From: DASQHM01 sp035632095
GTDB lineage: Bacteria > Pseudomonadota > Alphaproteobacteria > Ferrovibrionales > Ferrovibrionaceae
Direction of reading: 5' to 3'
NCBI GenBank assembly: GCA_035632095.1
Contig: DASQHM010000209.1
Span: 1-11,283 of the forward strand
DNA: 11,283 nucleotides
Below, in pieces: positions 1-6,750 of the stretch; the stretch's first letter is position 1; each line of letters opens with the position of its first letter. Both the position numbers and the translations under genes were made by a program. The notes beneath the pieces are model-generated. The model ran no database searches. It was not told the origin of the DNA and saw only the letters and a list, made by a program, of their open reading frames with translations.

Positions 1-1053
1 GGCGGCGAGATCGGACAGCACGCGCTTGACGATGGCTTGCCGGATGCGCGCCAGGATCGGATTTTGCTGCAGCATTTCGCGGCTGACGTTGAGCGGCAGG
101 TCTTCCGAGTCCACGATGCCGCGCAGGAAGCGCAAGTATCCCGGCACCAGGCCCTCGGCGTCGTCGGTGACGAAAACCCGCCGCACGTAAAGCTTCACGC
201 GATGCTTGCGGTCGGTGTTGAACAGATCGAACGGCTTTTCGGTCGGCACGAACAGCAGCATCGTGTACTCGATCTTGCCCTCGGCCCGCTGGTGCATGAC
301 CGCCCAAGGCTTGTCGAAGGCATGGCCGGCGTGGCGGTAGAACTCGGCGTATTGCTCGGGCGTGATGTCGGATTTCGGACGCGTCCAGAGCGCGCTGGCG
401 CTGTTGATGGTTTCATCCTTGCCGTCGCTCGCGAATCGGATCGGCATGGCGATATGGTCGGAATAGGTGCGCACGATCCGCTGCAGCCGCGACGGTTCCA
501 GAAACTCGTCTTCCTCCTTGCGCAGGTGCACCACCACAGTGGTGCCGCGCCCGTCCCGCTCGGCTTCGCCCACGGTGAAATCGCCGGTGCCTTTGGACGT
601 CCAGCGCCAGGCCTGGGCGTCGCCCGCCTTGCGGCTCAGGACCTCCACTTCGTCGGCCACCATGAAGGCCGAGTAGAAGCCGACGCCGAACTGGCCGATC
701 AGCCGCATGTCCTTCGCCGCGTCGCCGGATAGCTGTTGCACGAACGCGGAGGTGCCCGAGCGCGCGATGGTGCCGAGATTGTCGATCATGTCCTGGCGGT
801 TCATGCCGATGCCGTTGTCGGCGACGGTGACGGTGCGCGCCGCCTTGTCGATGCCGATGCGGATTTCGAGCTTGGGGTCCTCGGCCAGCAATGCGGGTTC
901 GGTCAAGGCCGCATAGCGCAGCCGGTCGCACGCGTCCGACGCGTTGGAGATCAGCTCGCGCAAGAAGATTTCCTTCTCGCTGTAAAGCGAGTGCGCCACG
1001 ATGTGGAGCAGCCTCGCCACCTCGGCCTGAAAGGACAGGGTCTGGTCGGTCAT
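1..1053 (-). CDS. htpG: Molecular chaperone HtpG (Hsp90), N-terminal part; C-terminus beyond left edge
   Basis: Cytosolic ATP-dependent chaperone of the Hsp90 family that remodels client proteins as a dimer. The 351 visible codons contain the GHKL ATPase domain: RELISNASDA at residues 32-41 (E33 as the catalytic acid and N37 as the Mg/ATP ligand of the family), DNGIGM at 79-84 and GQFGVGFYSAF at 120-130. The middle domain follows, with the conserved VDSEDLPLNVSRE at 314-326. The frame is open with no lesion; bacterial HtpG is usually about 620-640 residues, so roughly the last 45% lies outside. The start is the ATG at 1053, because the next residues match the family N-terminus (TLSFQAEVARLLHIV). 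No clear Shine-Dalgarno precedes it; the 10-base palindrome GCGATATCGC at 1055-1064 sits there instead. It lies 80 bases beyond the DUF4340 gene on the same strand but has its own candidate promoter in that gap. Confidence 0.97.
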   Translation of the reverse strand, partial: MTDQTLSFQAEVARLLHIVAHSLYSEKEIFLRELISNASDACDRLRYAALTEPALLAEDPKLEIRIGIDKAARTVTVADNGIGMNRQDMIDNLGTIARSGTSAFVQQLSGDAAKDMRLIGQFGVGFYSAFMVADEVEVLSRKAGDAQAWRWTSKGTGDFTVGEAERDGRGTTVVVHLRKEEDEFLEPSRLQRIVRTYSDHIAMPIRFASDGKDETINSASALWTRPKSDITPEQYAEFYRHAGHAFDKPWAVMHQRAEGKIEYTMLLFVPTEKPFDLFNTDRKHRVKLYVRRVFVTDDAEGLVPGYLRFLRGIVDSEDLPLNVSREMLQQNPILARIRQAIVKRVLSDLAA

Positions 1054-1082
1054 GGCGATATCGCGCGTAGTTGGGGCGGTTC

Positions 1083-1119
1083 AGCGCCCTATGTGAAATC
1101 GGCCGGGGCGGACGTCAAG
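1083..1119 (-). promoter_or_regulatory. Candidate promoter of htpG
   Basis: Read on the minus strand, CTTGAC (1119-1114) is followed, 17 bases after TTGACG, by CACATA (1095-1090). This puts a start near 1083 and a leader of about 30 bases before the htpG ATG. The CTTGAC box plus a CA(C/T)AT-like -10 resembles alphaproteobacterial RpoH (heat-shock sigma-32) promoters, and htpG is a classic heat-shock gene. The -10 match to sigma-70 is poor. The leader also holds a small hairpin, GGGCG/CGCCC (1074-1078 with 1085-1089). Assignment to RpoH is inference from motif and gene identity. Confidence 0.4.
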
Positions 1120-1133
1120 GGGGAAGCGGCAAA

Positions 1134-2282
1134 TCAACTCCCCTTCTTCTCCGTCATGGTGACGTCCTCCGGCGTGTGGCTGTAGTTGCCGGCCTGGTAG
1201 TCCGGAATCTGGTAGGCCCAGGGGCTGAATTGCTTGTTGAACTCGGCCGCCTCTTTCTCCACGTCGGCGGCGGTCCTGGGCTGGTCGGCGGCAGGCTCTG
1301 CCGGTTTGTCCCCGGCCGATTTGTCTCCCGCTGCCTTGTCTGCCGCCGGCGGATTGGCCGGAGGCGGCGCAACCTTGGCCGCTTGCGCCGGGTCGAAGCC
1401 CGCCGACAGGGCGATCCACGGCTTGTCGCCTTGCTTGACGGTTTTCACCGTCACCACCAATCCGTCGAAGGTGTGGAAGGTGGCGACGACCGGCTTGTCG
1501 AAGTTCACATCGGAGAGTTTGGCCACATCGTCGCAGGTCAGGAATTCCAGCGCGGCGCCGGTGCCGTTCATGTCGGTCATCTTCGGCTTGGCATCGGGCT
1601 TCAGCCCGGTGACTTTCCAGTCTTCCTGTTTGGCGGTGTCCCGGCTTTGCTCGAGCTTGCGCCCGTCGGGCTGCACGATGTCGACCGACATGATGCGGCC
1701 GCGCGCGATGTGCGTCAGGCTGCGTTCGATCCAGGTCATGGGATCGGTCTTGACTTCGATCCGGCCCTCGGCGAGCCAGGAGCGCGCCTCGCCGGGCTTG
1801 CGCACGTAAAGCTGCGCCGGATGACTGCCGCTTTCGTATGCCTTGGTGTCGCCGACCAGCAGCGCCGCCAATTCCTGTCCCTTGGCGTCGGCCAAGCCGA
1901 GGCGGATGGCCTTCGAATCCGGCTTGTCGATATCGGCGACGCCGATCTTGCCGTAAAGGTCGGGCTTGTCGGTGCGCGGCTCGATCGCCTTCAGGTCCAC
2001 AAGACCGGCAAGCGCCGCCCGCACCGCATCCGGCTTGGCCGGATAGTCTGATTTCTCGCGAATGACCCAGGTGCCGTTTTGATCGGCGATGGTCAGCTTC
2101 TGCTTCGCGCCGGCCACGGTCAGGGCCGTGACGTCGCCGATCTTGGCGCTTAGGCCGGGAAAGAGCGGCGTCGGCTGCATGACCGCCGTCTCCGCGTCCT
2201 GACGGCCGCCGACGGCGAAAATGGCGGCACCGATGGCGACGACGGCCGCGATGCCGAGCCCGACCAGAACCTTGTTCCGCAT
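1134..2282 (-). CDS. DUF4340 domain-containing membrane-anchored protein, last gene of Gld-like ABC operon
   Basis: A 382-residue protein of the DUF4340 family, usually encoded beside GldG-like proteins and ABC-2 transporters; biochemical role unknown. One N-terminal transmembrane anchor (about residues 5-24, after MRNK) is followed by a soluble, presumably periplasmic body. That body has repeated beta-rich units such as LTVAGAKQKLTIADQNGTW and the family-like motif FLTCDDVAKLSDVNF. Residues about 305-345 form a low-complexity Ala/Pro/Asp/Lys linker with AGDK-type repeats, before a short C-terminal tail rich in aromatic residues. The start is the ATG at 2282, because a perfect AGGAGG (2294-2289) lies six bases upstream of it; a GTG at 2306 would overlap the gldG-like stop but has no better site. 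It lies 20 bases after that stop, the spacing of an operon. The family call is confident; the function is not known. Confidence 0.85.
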   Translation of the reverse strand: MRNKVLVGLGIAAVVAIGAAIFAVGGRQDAETAVMQPTPLFPGLSAKIGDVTALTVAGAKQKLTIADQNGTWVIREKSDYPAKPDAVRAALAGLVDLKAIEPRTDKPDLYGKIGVADIDKPDSKAIRLGLADAKGQELAALLVGDTKAYESGSHPAQLYVRKPGEARSWLAEGRIEVKTDPMTWIERSLTHIARGRIMSVDIVQPDGRKLEQSRDTAKQEDWKVTGLKPDAKPKMTDMNGTGAALEFLTCDDVAKLSDVNFDKPVVATFHTFDGLVVTVKTVKQGDKPWIALSAGFDPAQAAKVAPPPANPPAADKAAGDKSAGDKPAEPAADQPRTAADVEKEAAEFNKQFSPWAYQIPDYQAGNYSHTPEDVTMTEKKGS

Positions 2283-2288
2283 CACCCG

Positions 2289-2294
2289 CCTCCT
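2289..2294 (-). promoter_or_regulatory. Ribosome binding site deciding the DUF4340 start
   Basis: A perfect AGGAGG on the minus strand lies six bases before the ATG at 2282. It falls inside the longer open frame that begins with GTG at 2306, so it argues for the shorter protein that starts MRNKV. Confidence 0.8.
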
Positions 2295-2302
2295 ACACCC
2301 GA

Positions 2303-4255
2303 TCACTCATGCCGTGCCGCACGGGCCTTTCGGCGCTGGTAGCGCACGCCCGCCAGCGCCAGGGCGAGAATCGCCACCGCGAGCGGCACGAGCGCGATGT
2401 TGATGAACTTCAGCTCGCCCGCCAGGCGCTCGATATCGCGGTTGAGACTGTGCTGCACGTCGCGAAGCTCTTTGCGCGTGCGCAGTATCTCCTGTCGGAA
2501 ATTCTCGACGGTGGATTGTTCCTCGGCGCTGAACAGCGCGCCGCCGCCGCTGGCCTTGGCCTTGCTCTGCAGGTCGGCGATCTGCTTTTGCGTGTCATCG
2601 AGCTTTTTCTGCAGCGATTGCTGCTGCGCCAAGAACTTCTGCTCGGCATCGTGGCGCAGATTGTCGACCACGAGAAACGGCCGGTAGGAACGGCCGCGGC
2701 TGCGCAATCCGATCAGGTCGTTGGAGCCCGAGAGGTTGTCGATGCCGTTGACGACGAAATCCGCGTTGGCGGAAATCGGCACGGCCACCTGCCGGCCGAA
2801 GTAGGATTCCGTGCGTACCCAGAAGCGGTCGTCGAGCATGTCGGTGTCGGCAACGACGATCACGTTGATCGGCTCGGCGCTCTCCTTTATCTGCGGCGCC
2901 GGCGGTTCGGCCTTGGCGTCCGGCTTGTCTGCGGCGGCATCGGCATCCTTCTTCTTTTCCGGCATGGGCGGCGGGCCGTCCGGGAAGGCCGTGTTCACCT
3001 TGCCGGTGATCCGCGCCGCCAGCACGTAACGCTCGCCGGTCGGCTTCAATGCGGTGAAGATCTTGTCCGGATTGGGCGCATAGCGCACCAAATCCGCGTC
3101 GAGCAATCCCGCCTGATCGGAAGACCAGAGCAGCGGCTCGAACTTGGTGGCCGCGTCCTTGACCTGGGTCAGGCTACCCGCGGTGCCGAGGTCGAGAGTG
3201 CCCAGATCCGACGTCACCACGTCGCTCTTCGAAAGATTGTCGCGGCCGACGGCGAGCCAAGCCACGTAATCCTGCACCTGGCGCCTGGCGCCGCCGCCCA
3301 TTTGCACCTGGATGGCGAGCTTGCGGTCGCCGACGAACTTGTCCGGCGTCATTTCGATGCCCCAGGCTTTGAACAGCTCCGGCAACGAAGACGAGCGCAC
3401 CTCCCCCGGATCGGGCATGCCCATGGGACCCGGCTGTCCGGCGTCGAGCTCGGCGAAGGGATCGACGAAGGCCATCACGTGTCCGCCCTTGAGCACGAAC
3501 TGATCGACCGCGTATTCGGCGTATTTGGTCAGCTTCTTCGGATGCGCGATGAGCAGAACCGTCACGTCCTTGTCGATGGCCGTGAGGTCCGAATGCAGCA
3601 TCTTCACGTCGAACACCTGCCGCAGCTGGGTGAGCAAGGCATAGGGCTGCGATTGGCCGCGCATGGCCGCCATCATGCCGCCCGGGCCGTATTCCATCGG
3701 CAGGTCGGTGATGACGCCGAGCACCGGCTTTTTCGGGTCGGACAGGTTGTAGATGAGCTTGGTCAGGTCGTACTCGAGGAATTGCTCCTTGTTCGGATCG
3801 AAGACCGGAATCGTCTCCTGCTTGTCGGTCGAGTTGGTGCCGACCAGACCGAAATAGAACAGCTCGCCCGATCCCTGATCGACCGGCACGCCTTGCAGGC
3901 CGTCCTGGGTCGCGCGGTCCTCCGCATCGGAATAGGGCTCCGGGTCGATCACTTCCAGATGGATCTTGCCGCCCGACAGGCTCGCGTATTCCTCAAGCAG
4001 CTCGCGCACGCGGGCTCCGTAGGTCTTGAGCTGCGGCGCCTGCGCCGCCAGCTTCTCCGAAAAGAAGAATCGAAGCTGGATCGGCTCGCCGAGTCCTTTG
4101 AGCACGTGACGGGATCCGTCCGACAGGGTGAAGAGCCGGTCCTGAGTAAGATCGAGGCGCGCATGGCGCAAACCTTGGTCGCTGGCGACGTTGACCGCGA
4201 CGAAGAGCACGGCGGCGAGGACGACGGCGGCGACGGAAATGAGACGGCGGTTCAT
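2303..4255 (-). CDS. GldG-like ABC transporter auxiliary membrane protein
   Basis: A 650-residue protein of the GldG / ABC-transporter auxiliary family. In Bacteroidetes gliding machinery GldG works with GldA and GldF; relatives in proteobacteria have no established substrate. The order is an N-terminal transmembrane helix (about 5-24), a large extracytoplasmic region including DLTQDRLFTLSDGSRHVL and VIDPEPYSDAEDRA, a charged Pro/Ala/Lys linker at about 424-456, a second soluble segment (INVIVVADTDMLDDRFW), two heptad-rich coiled-coil stretches (about 533-568 and 577-616) split by SGGGALFS, and a C-terminal helix (617-637) with a basic cytoplasmic tail. Both ends are thus anchored in the membrane. 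The ATG at 4255 has GAGAGGG seven bases upstream. It starts 12 bases after the permease stop, so it is co-transcribed with the permease. The gldG name is avoided because no gliding genes are present here. Confidence 0.88.
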   Translation of the reverse strand: MNRRLISVAAVVLAAVLFVAVNVASDQGLRHARLDLTQDRLFTLSDGSRHVLKGLGEPIQLRFFFSEKLAAQAPQLKTYGARVRELLEEYASLSGGKIHLEVIDPEPYSDAEDRATQDGLQGVPVDQGSGELFYFGLVGTNSTDKQETIPVFDPNKEQFLEYDLTKLIYNLSDPKKPVLGVITDLPMEYGPGGMMAAMRGQSQPYALLTQLRQVFDVKMLHSDLTAIDKDVTVLLIAHPKKLTKYAEYAVDQFVLKGGHVMAFVDPFAELDAGQPGPMGMPDPGEVRSSSLPELFKAWGIEMTPDKFVGDRKLAIQVQMGGGARRQVQDYVAWLAVGRDNLSKSDVVTSDLGTLDLGTAGSLTQVKDAATKFEPLLWSSDQAGLLDADLVRYAPNPDKIFTALKPTGERYVLAARITGKVNTAFPDGPPPMPEKKKDADAAADKPDAKAEPPAPQIKESAEPINVIVVADTDMLDDRFWVRTESYFGRQVAVPISANADFVVNGIDNLSGSNDLIGLRSRGRSYRPFLVVDNLRHDAEQKFLAQQQSLQKKLDDTQKQIADLQSKAKASGGGALFSAEEQSTVENFRQEILRTRKELRDVQHSLNRDIERLAGELKFINIALVPLAVAILALALAGVRYQRRKARAARHE

Positions 4256-4267
4256 GCTGCGGCCCTC

Positions 4268-5002
4268 TCAGCTCGCCTTCTTCTGCTCGACCACCACCGC
4301 GTTGGCGAAGAGCCAGGTCGCGATGAGGGTGGCGAAGAAGATCACGTCGCGGATGTCGATGACGCCGTCCTGGATGGCGTTGAAATGCGTCAGGAAACTG
4401 AACGAGGCGATGGCCTGCACCAGAATGGCCGGCAACCAGGCGCTGGCGAAGTCGAGCACGATGGAGGCGCCGGCGACCGTGAAAATGAAGCACACCACCA
4501 CCGACACCACGAAAGCGATCACCTGGTTGCGCGTGGTGGCGGAGATGCAGGCGCCGATGGCGAGATAGCCGCCCGCCATGAGCAGGCTGCCGATGTAGCC
4601 GGCGACGATCACGCCGTTGTCCGGATGACCGAGGTAGTTGACCGTGATCCAGATGGGAAACGTGAGCGCGAGCGCAATGGCGATGAAAGCCCAGGCGGCG
4701 AGGAATTTGCCGAGCACGATGCCGCCGAGATCGACGGGCAAGGTCATCAGCAGCTCGATGGTGCCGGCCTTGCGCTCTTCCGCCCAGAGCCGCATGGAAA
4801 CCGCGGGCACCAGGAACAGGTAGAGCCAGGGGTGGAAGCTGAAGAACGACTTGAGATCCGCTTGGCCGCGATCGAAGAAGTTGCCCACGTAGAACGTGGC
4901 GATGCCGGTGAGGAACAGGAAGATGACGATGAACACGTACGCCACCGGCGTCGCAAAATACCCCGCGAGCTCGCGCTTGAAGACGGTCCACGTGCCGGTC
5001 AT
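4268..5002 (-). CDS. ABC-2 type transporter permease, GldF-like
   Basis: A 244-residue integral membrane protein forming the transmembrane part of an ABC-2 exporter-type system. Six hydrophobic segments are visible, at about residues 17-38, 54-72, 98-123, 132-156, 162-185 and 217-240. The N-terminus WTVFKRELAGYFATPVAYVF and the cytosolic loop RLWAEERKAGTIELLMTLP are typical of this permease group, where the ERKxGTxExLxTxP stretch contacts the ATPase. Length fits the roughly 240-residue members of the family. The ATG at 5002 overlaps the ATPase stop (ATGA, 5002-4999) and has GAGGAG six bases upstream, so translation is likely coupled. Together with the ATPase it should make the transporter core; the GldG-like and DUF4340 proteins would extend it into the periplasm. 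The substrate cannot be told from sequence. Confidence 0.92.
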   Translation of the reverse strand: MTGTWTVFKRELAGYFATPVAYVFIVIFLFLTGIATFYVGNFFDRGQADLKSFFSFHPWLYLFLVPAVSMRLWAEERKAGTIELLMTLPVDLGGIVLGKFLAAWAFIAIALALTFPIWITVNYLGHPDNGVIVAGYIGSLLMAGGYLAIGACISATTRNQVIAFVVSVVVCFIFTVAGASIVLDFASAWLPAILVQAIASFSFLTHFNAIQDGVIDIRDVIFFATLIATWLFANAVVVEQKKAS

Positions 5003-5757
5003 GCGACGCTCCTCGGCTCGGCGGATGCGGTGATGAAGCGGAAGACCGCATCGAGCTTTCCCGGTTCCGCCTGATAGTCCCCGAGGCGCCAGCCGATTTC
5101 GAGCGGATGGCCTTCGGCGATCAGGCGGCCGCGCGCGATCACCACGGCGCGGGTGCAGACGGCTTCCACCTCTTCCAGAATATGCGTCGAAATCACGATG
5201 GCCTTTTCCGGCGCCATGCGGCGGATGAGCTCGCGCACCTCGTGCTTCTGGTTGGGATCGAGGCCGTCGGTCGGCTCGTCCAGCACCAGGACCGGCGGAT
5301 CGTGCAGGATGGCTTGCGCCAGGCCGACGCGGCGCTTGAAGCCTTTCGACAGGGTCTCGATCGGCTGATCCATGACCGGCCCGAGATGCACGTGGCTGGT
5401 CACGCGCTCGATCGCCGCCTTCCGTTCGGTACCCTTCAAGCCGCGGACTTCGGCGATGAAATCCAGGAAGCCCGCCGGCGTCATGTCGGGATAGGCCGGC
5501 GCGCCTTCGGGCAGATAGCCGATCTGGCGCTTGGCGGCGAGCGCATCATCCACCACGTCGAAGCCCGCGACCTTCACAGCCCCCGAGGAGGGCGTCAGGA
5601 AGCCGGTCAGCATTTTCATGGTGGTGGACTTGCCGGCGCCGTTCGGCCCGAGGAACCCGAGGACTTCGCCTTTTGCGACGGAAAAGCTCACGTCGTCGAC
5701 GGCCACAAGCGGGCCGAAGCGCTTCGACAGATGCGCAATCTCGATCATGGCCGTCAT
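4999..5757 (-). CDS. ABC transporter ATP-binding protein, GldA-like
   Basis: A 252-residue nucleotide-binding subunit that powers the adjacent ABC-2 permease at the inner membrane. Visible motifs are Walker A GPNGAGKST (37-45), a Q-loop region GYLPEGAP (80-87) with Glu where many ABC proteins have Gln, signature LSKGF (136-140), Walker B VLVLDEP (156-162) with D-loop GLDP following, and switch His 192 in STHILEE. LPE and LSKG(F/Y) variants are usual in this GldA/DrrA-like branch. The frame stays open upstream to an ATG at 6021, but homology begins at MIEIAHLSKRFG. The ATG at 5757 has GGGGAG eight bases upstream, so it is chosen over the ATG at 5748. It is the first gene of the four-gene operon; a weak promoter candidate lies at 5817-5844. 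Family call is secure, substrate unknown. Confidence 0.94.
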   Translation of the reverse strand: MTAMIEIAHLSKRFGPLVAVDDVSFSVAKGEVLGFLGPNGAGKSTTMKMLTGFLTPSSGAVKVAGFDVVDDALAAKRQIGYLPEGAPAYPDMTPAGFLDFIAEVRGLKGTERKAAIERVTSHVHLGPVMDQPIETLSKGFKRRVGLAQAILHDPPVLVLDEPTDGLDPNQKHEVRELIRRMAPEKAIVISTHILEEVEAVCTRAVVIARGRLIAEGHPLEIGWRLGDYQAEPGKLDAVFRFITASAEPRSVA

Positions 5758-6008
5758 GGCGAACACTCCCCAATCGCCGCCCCTTGTCGCCAGGACGGAC
5801 GCCCCCGCCGCACGGTACTTAAGCCAGCCGCGCGAATGCTTCAAGCGGCCTTTCAAGCCAGTCCGCCGCCCCGGCCGCGCCCCGAGGGAGCCTAATTTCG
5901 GCGCGGATGGACGGCGATGGACTCTTGCGGCATGGTGCGCGGAATTGCGGCAAAACCGTGTCGCCGGGGCAAATCTGCGGATGCGGCATGGCCGCGACGA
6001 AAGGACGC
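5758..6008. other. Divergent intergenic region with a weak minus-strand promoter candidate
   Basis: This gap separates the ABC operon (minus) from the DUF1289 gene (plus). On the minus strand TTGAAG (5844-5839) and TTAAGT (5822-5817) are spaced 16 bases apart, the best promoter-like pair found, with a likely leader of about 50 bases to the ATG at 5757. GGGGAG at 5771-5766 is the ribosome site that fixes that start. The heptamer TTCAAGC is repeated at 5840-5846 and 5852-5858. On the plus strand no convincing promoter was found; AAGGA (6001-6005) sits unusually close to the ATG at 6009. Confidence 0.3.
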
Positions 6009-6221
6009 ATGAGCGAGGCAAGTCAGGATGACGCGGCCGACGCCGGATTCGAGGTTCCCTCGCCCTGCATCGGCGTCTGCATTCTCGACGGCGACACCGG
6101 CTGGTGCCGGGGTTGCCTCAGGACCGTACCGGAGATCGCGAGCTGGCCGCGCCTCAGCCGCGCCGAGCGCCGCCGCCTGGTCGAAAGGCTGGCAGAGCGG
6201 CGGGCCGAGAATCCGGCTTAA
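6009..6221 (+). CDS. DUF1289 domain protein, small four-cysteine protein
   Basis: A 70-residue protein of the DUF1289 family, common in Proteobacteria and without a settled function. The diagnostic core is present: SPCIGVC at 18-24, then CRGC at 33-36, then RTVPEIASWPRLSRAER at 38-54. Cys 20, 24, 33 and 36 form a CX3C...CX2C set that could bind a metal or Fe-S cluster; that is inference. The C-terminus is an Arg/Glu-rich helix. There is no signal peptide, so it is likely cytosolic. The start is uncertain: ATG at 6009 gives the usual compact form with AAGGA just upstream, while ATGs at 5988 and 5907 in the same frame would add 7 or 34 residues without family resemblance. The next gene begins four bases after its stop. 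Confidence 0.85.
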   Translation: MSEASQDDAADAGFEVPSPCIGVCILDGDTGWCRGCLRTVPEIASWPRLSRAERRRLVERLAERRAENPA

Positions 6222-6225
6222 GACG

Positions 6226-6603
6226 ATGGCCGATCCGTCCGCGCCGAAAATCCGCATCGTGCGCGTGCCGCCCGGCGAAGCGCCGCTCTGGGTGCGCGAG
6301 AAATGGGTGGGCCTCGAATTGCCGCTAGCGTTTCGTGGTCGCAAGCCACACAAGCACTTTACGTCCGGCGTCCTGTCGGCGTCGCGCAACCCTTTTGTCA
6401 CCGCGTTTCGCATGCTGCTTGGACGGCTCGACCGGCAAGCAGGCTATGCCGTCGACGCGGTTGCAGCCCTCGCCGTGCTCGAACGCTCAGCGCCCGACGC
6501 GGCCCGATGGTGGCGCGACAACGCGCAATGGCTGATCAAGGACAACCGCAAGTTCCTGTTCCAGGCGGACGTCTGCGAACTGATCGGGGAACCGCGGCGG
6601 TAG
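6226..6603 (+). CDS. Conserved-looking hypothetical protein, 125 residues
   Basis: I do not recognise this family. The 125-residue product has no signal peptide or membrane helix and is basic. An N-terminal segment IRIVRVPPGEAPLWVREKWVG (about 9-29) looks like a small beta-rich unit. The C-terminal half is helical with alanine-rich stretches (72-85) and a tryptophan-rich segment, RWWRDNAQWLIKDNRKFLF (94-112). The ATG at 6226 is four bases after the DUF1289 stop, so translation is probably coupled to that gene; there is no good ribosome site of its own. The frame is open further upstream, but that part overlaps DUF1289 and is its shadow. Codon composition matches its neighbours, and the placement argues for a real gene. 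A hairpin begins three bases after the stop codon. Confidence 0.7.
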   Translation: MADPSAPKIRIVRVPPGEAPLWVREKWVGLELPLAFRGRKPHKHFTSGVLSASRNPFVTAFRMLLGRLDRQAGYAVDAVAALAVLERSAPDAARWWRDNAQWLIKDNRKFLFQADVCELIGEPRR

Positions 6604-6606
6604 CGG

Positions 6607-6635
6607 CCTCATGCTTCGACAAGCTCAGCATGAGG
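6607..6635. repeat. REP-like palindrome, copy 1 (inverted relative to copy 2)
   Basis: Perfect 9-base arms CCTCATGCT (6607-6615) and AGCATGAGG (6627-6635) enclose an 11-base centre TCGACAAGCTC. Its reverse complement matches copy 2 (6648-6676) at 26 of 29 positions. Two of the three differences are the paired stem bases, G-C here and C-G there. It starts three bases after the stop codon at 6603 and may serve as transcript end or 3' stabiliser for the two small plus-strand genes; no clean T-run follows. TTCGACAAGCTCA-type cores are frequent as dispersed palindromes in alphaproteobacterial genomes. Confidence 0.8.
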
Positions 6636-6644
6636 TAGTTGGTT

Positions 6645-6679
6645 AGACCTCATCCTGAGCCTGTCGAAGGATGAGGTCT
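6645..6679. repeat. REP-like palindrome, copy 2, 12-bp stem
   Basis: Perfect 12-base arms AGACCTCATCCT (6645-6656) and AGGATGAGGTCT (6668-6679) enclose GAGCCTGTCGA. The inner 29 bases (6648-6676) are a diverged inverted copy of the element at 6607-6635, 12 bases away. The pair lies between convergent genes, where it could end transcripts from both sides. Confidence 0.85.
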
Positions 6680-6715
6680 GCTTGACCGACGACTGCTATG
6701 AGCTCCCTCTCCGCC

Positions 6716-6738
6716 GCGAAGCGGGGAAGAAGCTTCGC
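6716..6738. terminator. Hairpin just downstream of the amidohydrolase stop
   Basis: Arms GCGAAGC (6716-6722) and GCTTCGC (6732-6738) form a perfect 7-bp stem around a 9-base loop. On the minus strand it begins 12 bases after the amidohydrolase stop codon (6753-6751), the usual place for a terminator, but no T-run follows. It may be a Rho-dependent end or a transcript stabiliser. It differs in sequence from the two neighbouring REP-like palindromes. Confidence 0.4.
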
Positions 6739-6750
6739 TACGGTGCTTGC

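Noticed and set aside
37..732. A 231-codon plus-strand open frame opposite htpG
   Set aside because: htpG is certain from its ATPase motifs, and the antisense product has no domain.
2283..2306. GTG start at 2306 for the DUF4340 protein, overlapping the preceding stop
   Set aside because: The eight extra residues (MIGCRRRV) are encoded by the AGGAGG ribosome site itself, which is ideally spaced for the ATG at 2282.
2309..5074. A 921-codon plus-strand open frame across the whole Gld-like operon
   Set aside because: It lies antisense to three well-supported genes; its product is a low-complexity His/Arg/Glu/Ala/Gly mix with no domain, as expected from the complement of GC-rich codons.
5758..6021. 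N-terminal extension of the ABC ATPase back to the ATG at 6021
   Set aside because: The extra 88 residues do not resemble ABC proteins, overlap the start of the DUF1289 gene and lie upstream of the GGGGAG ribosome site that serves the ATG at 5757.
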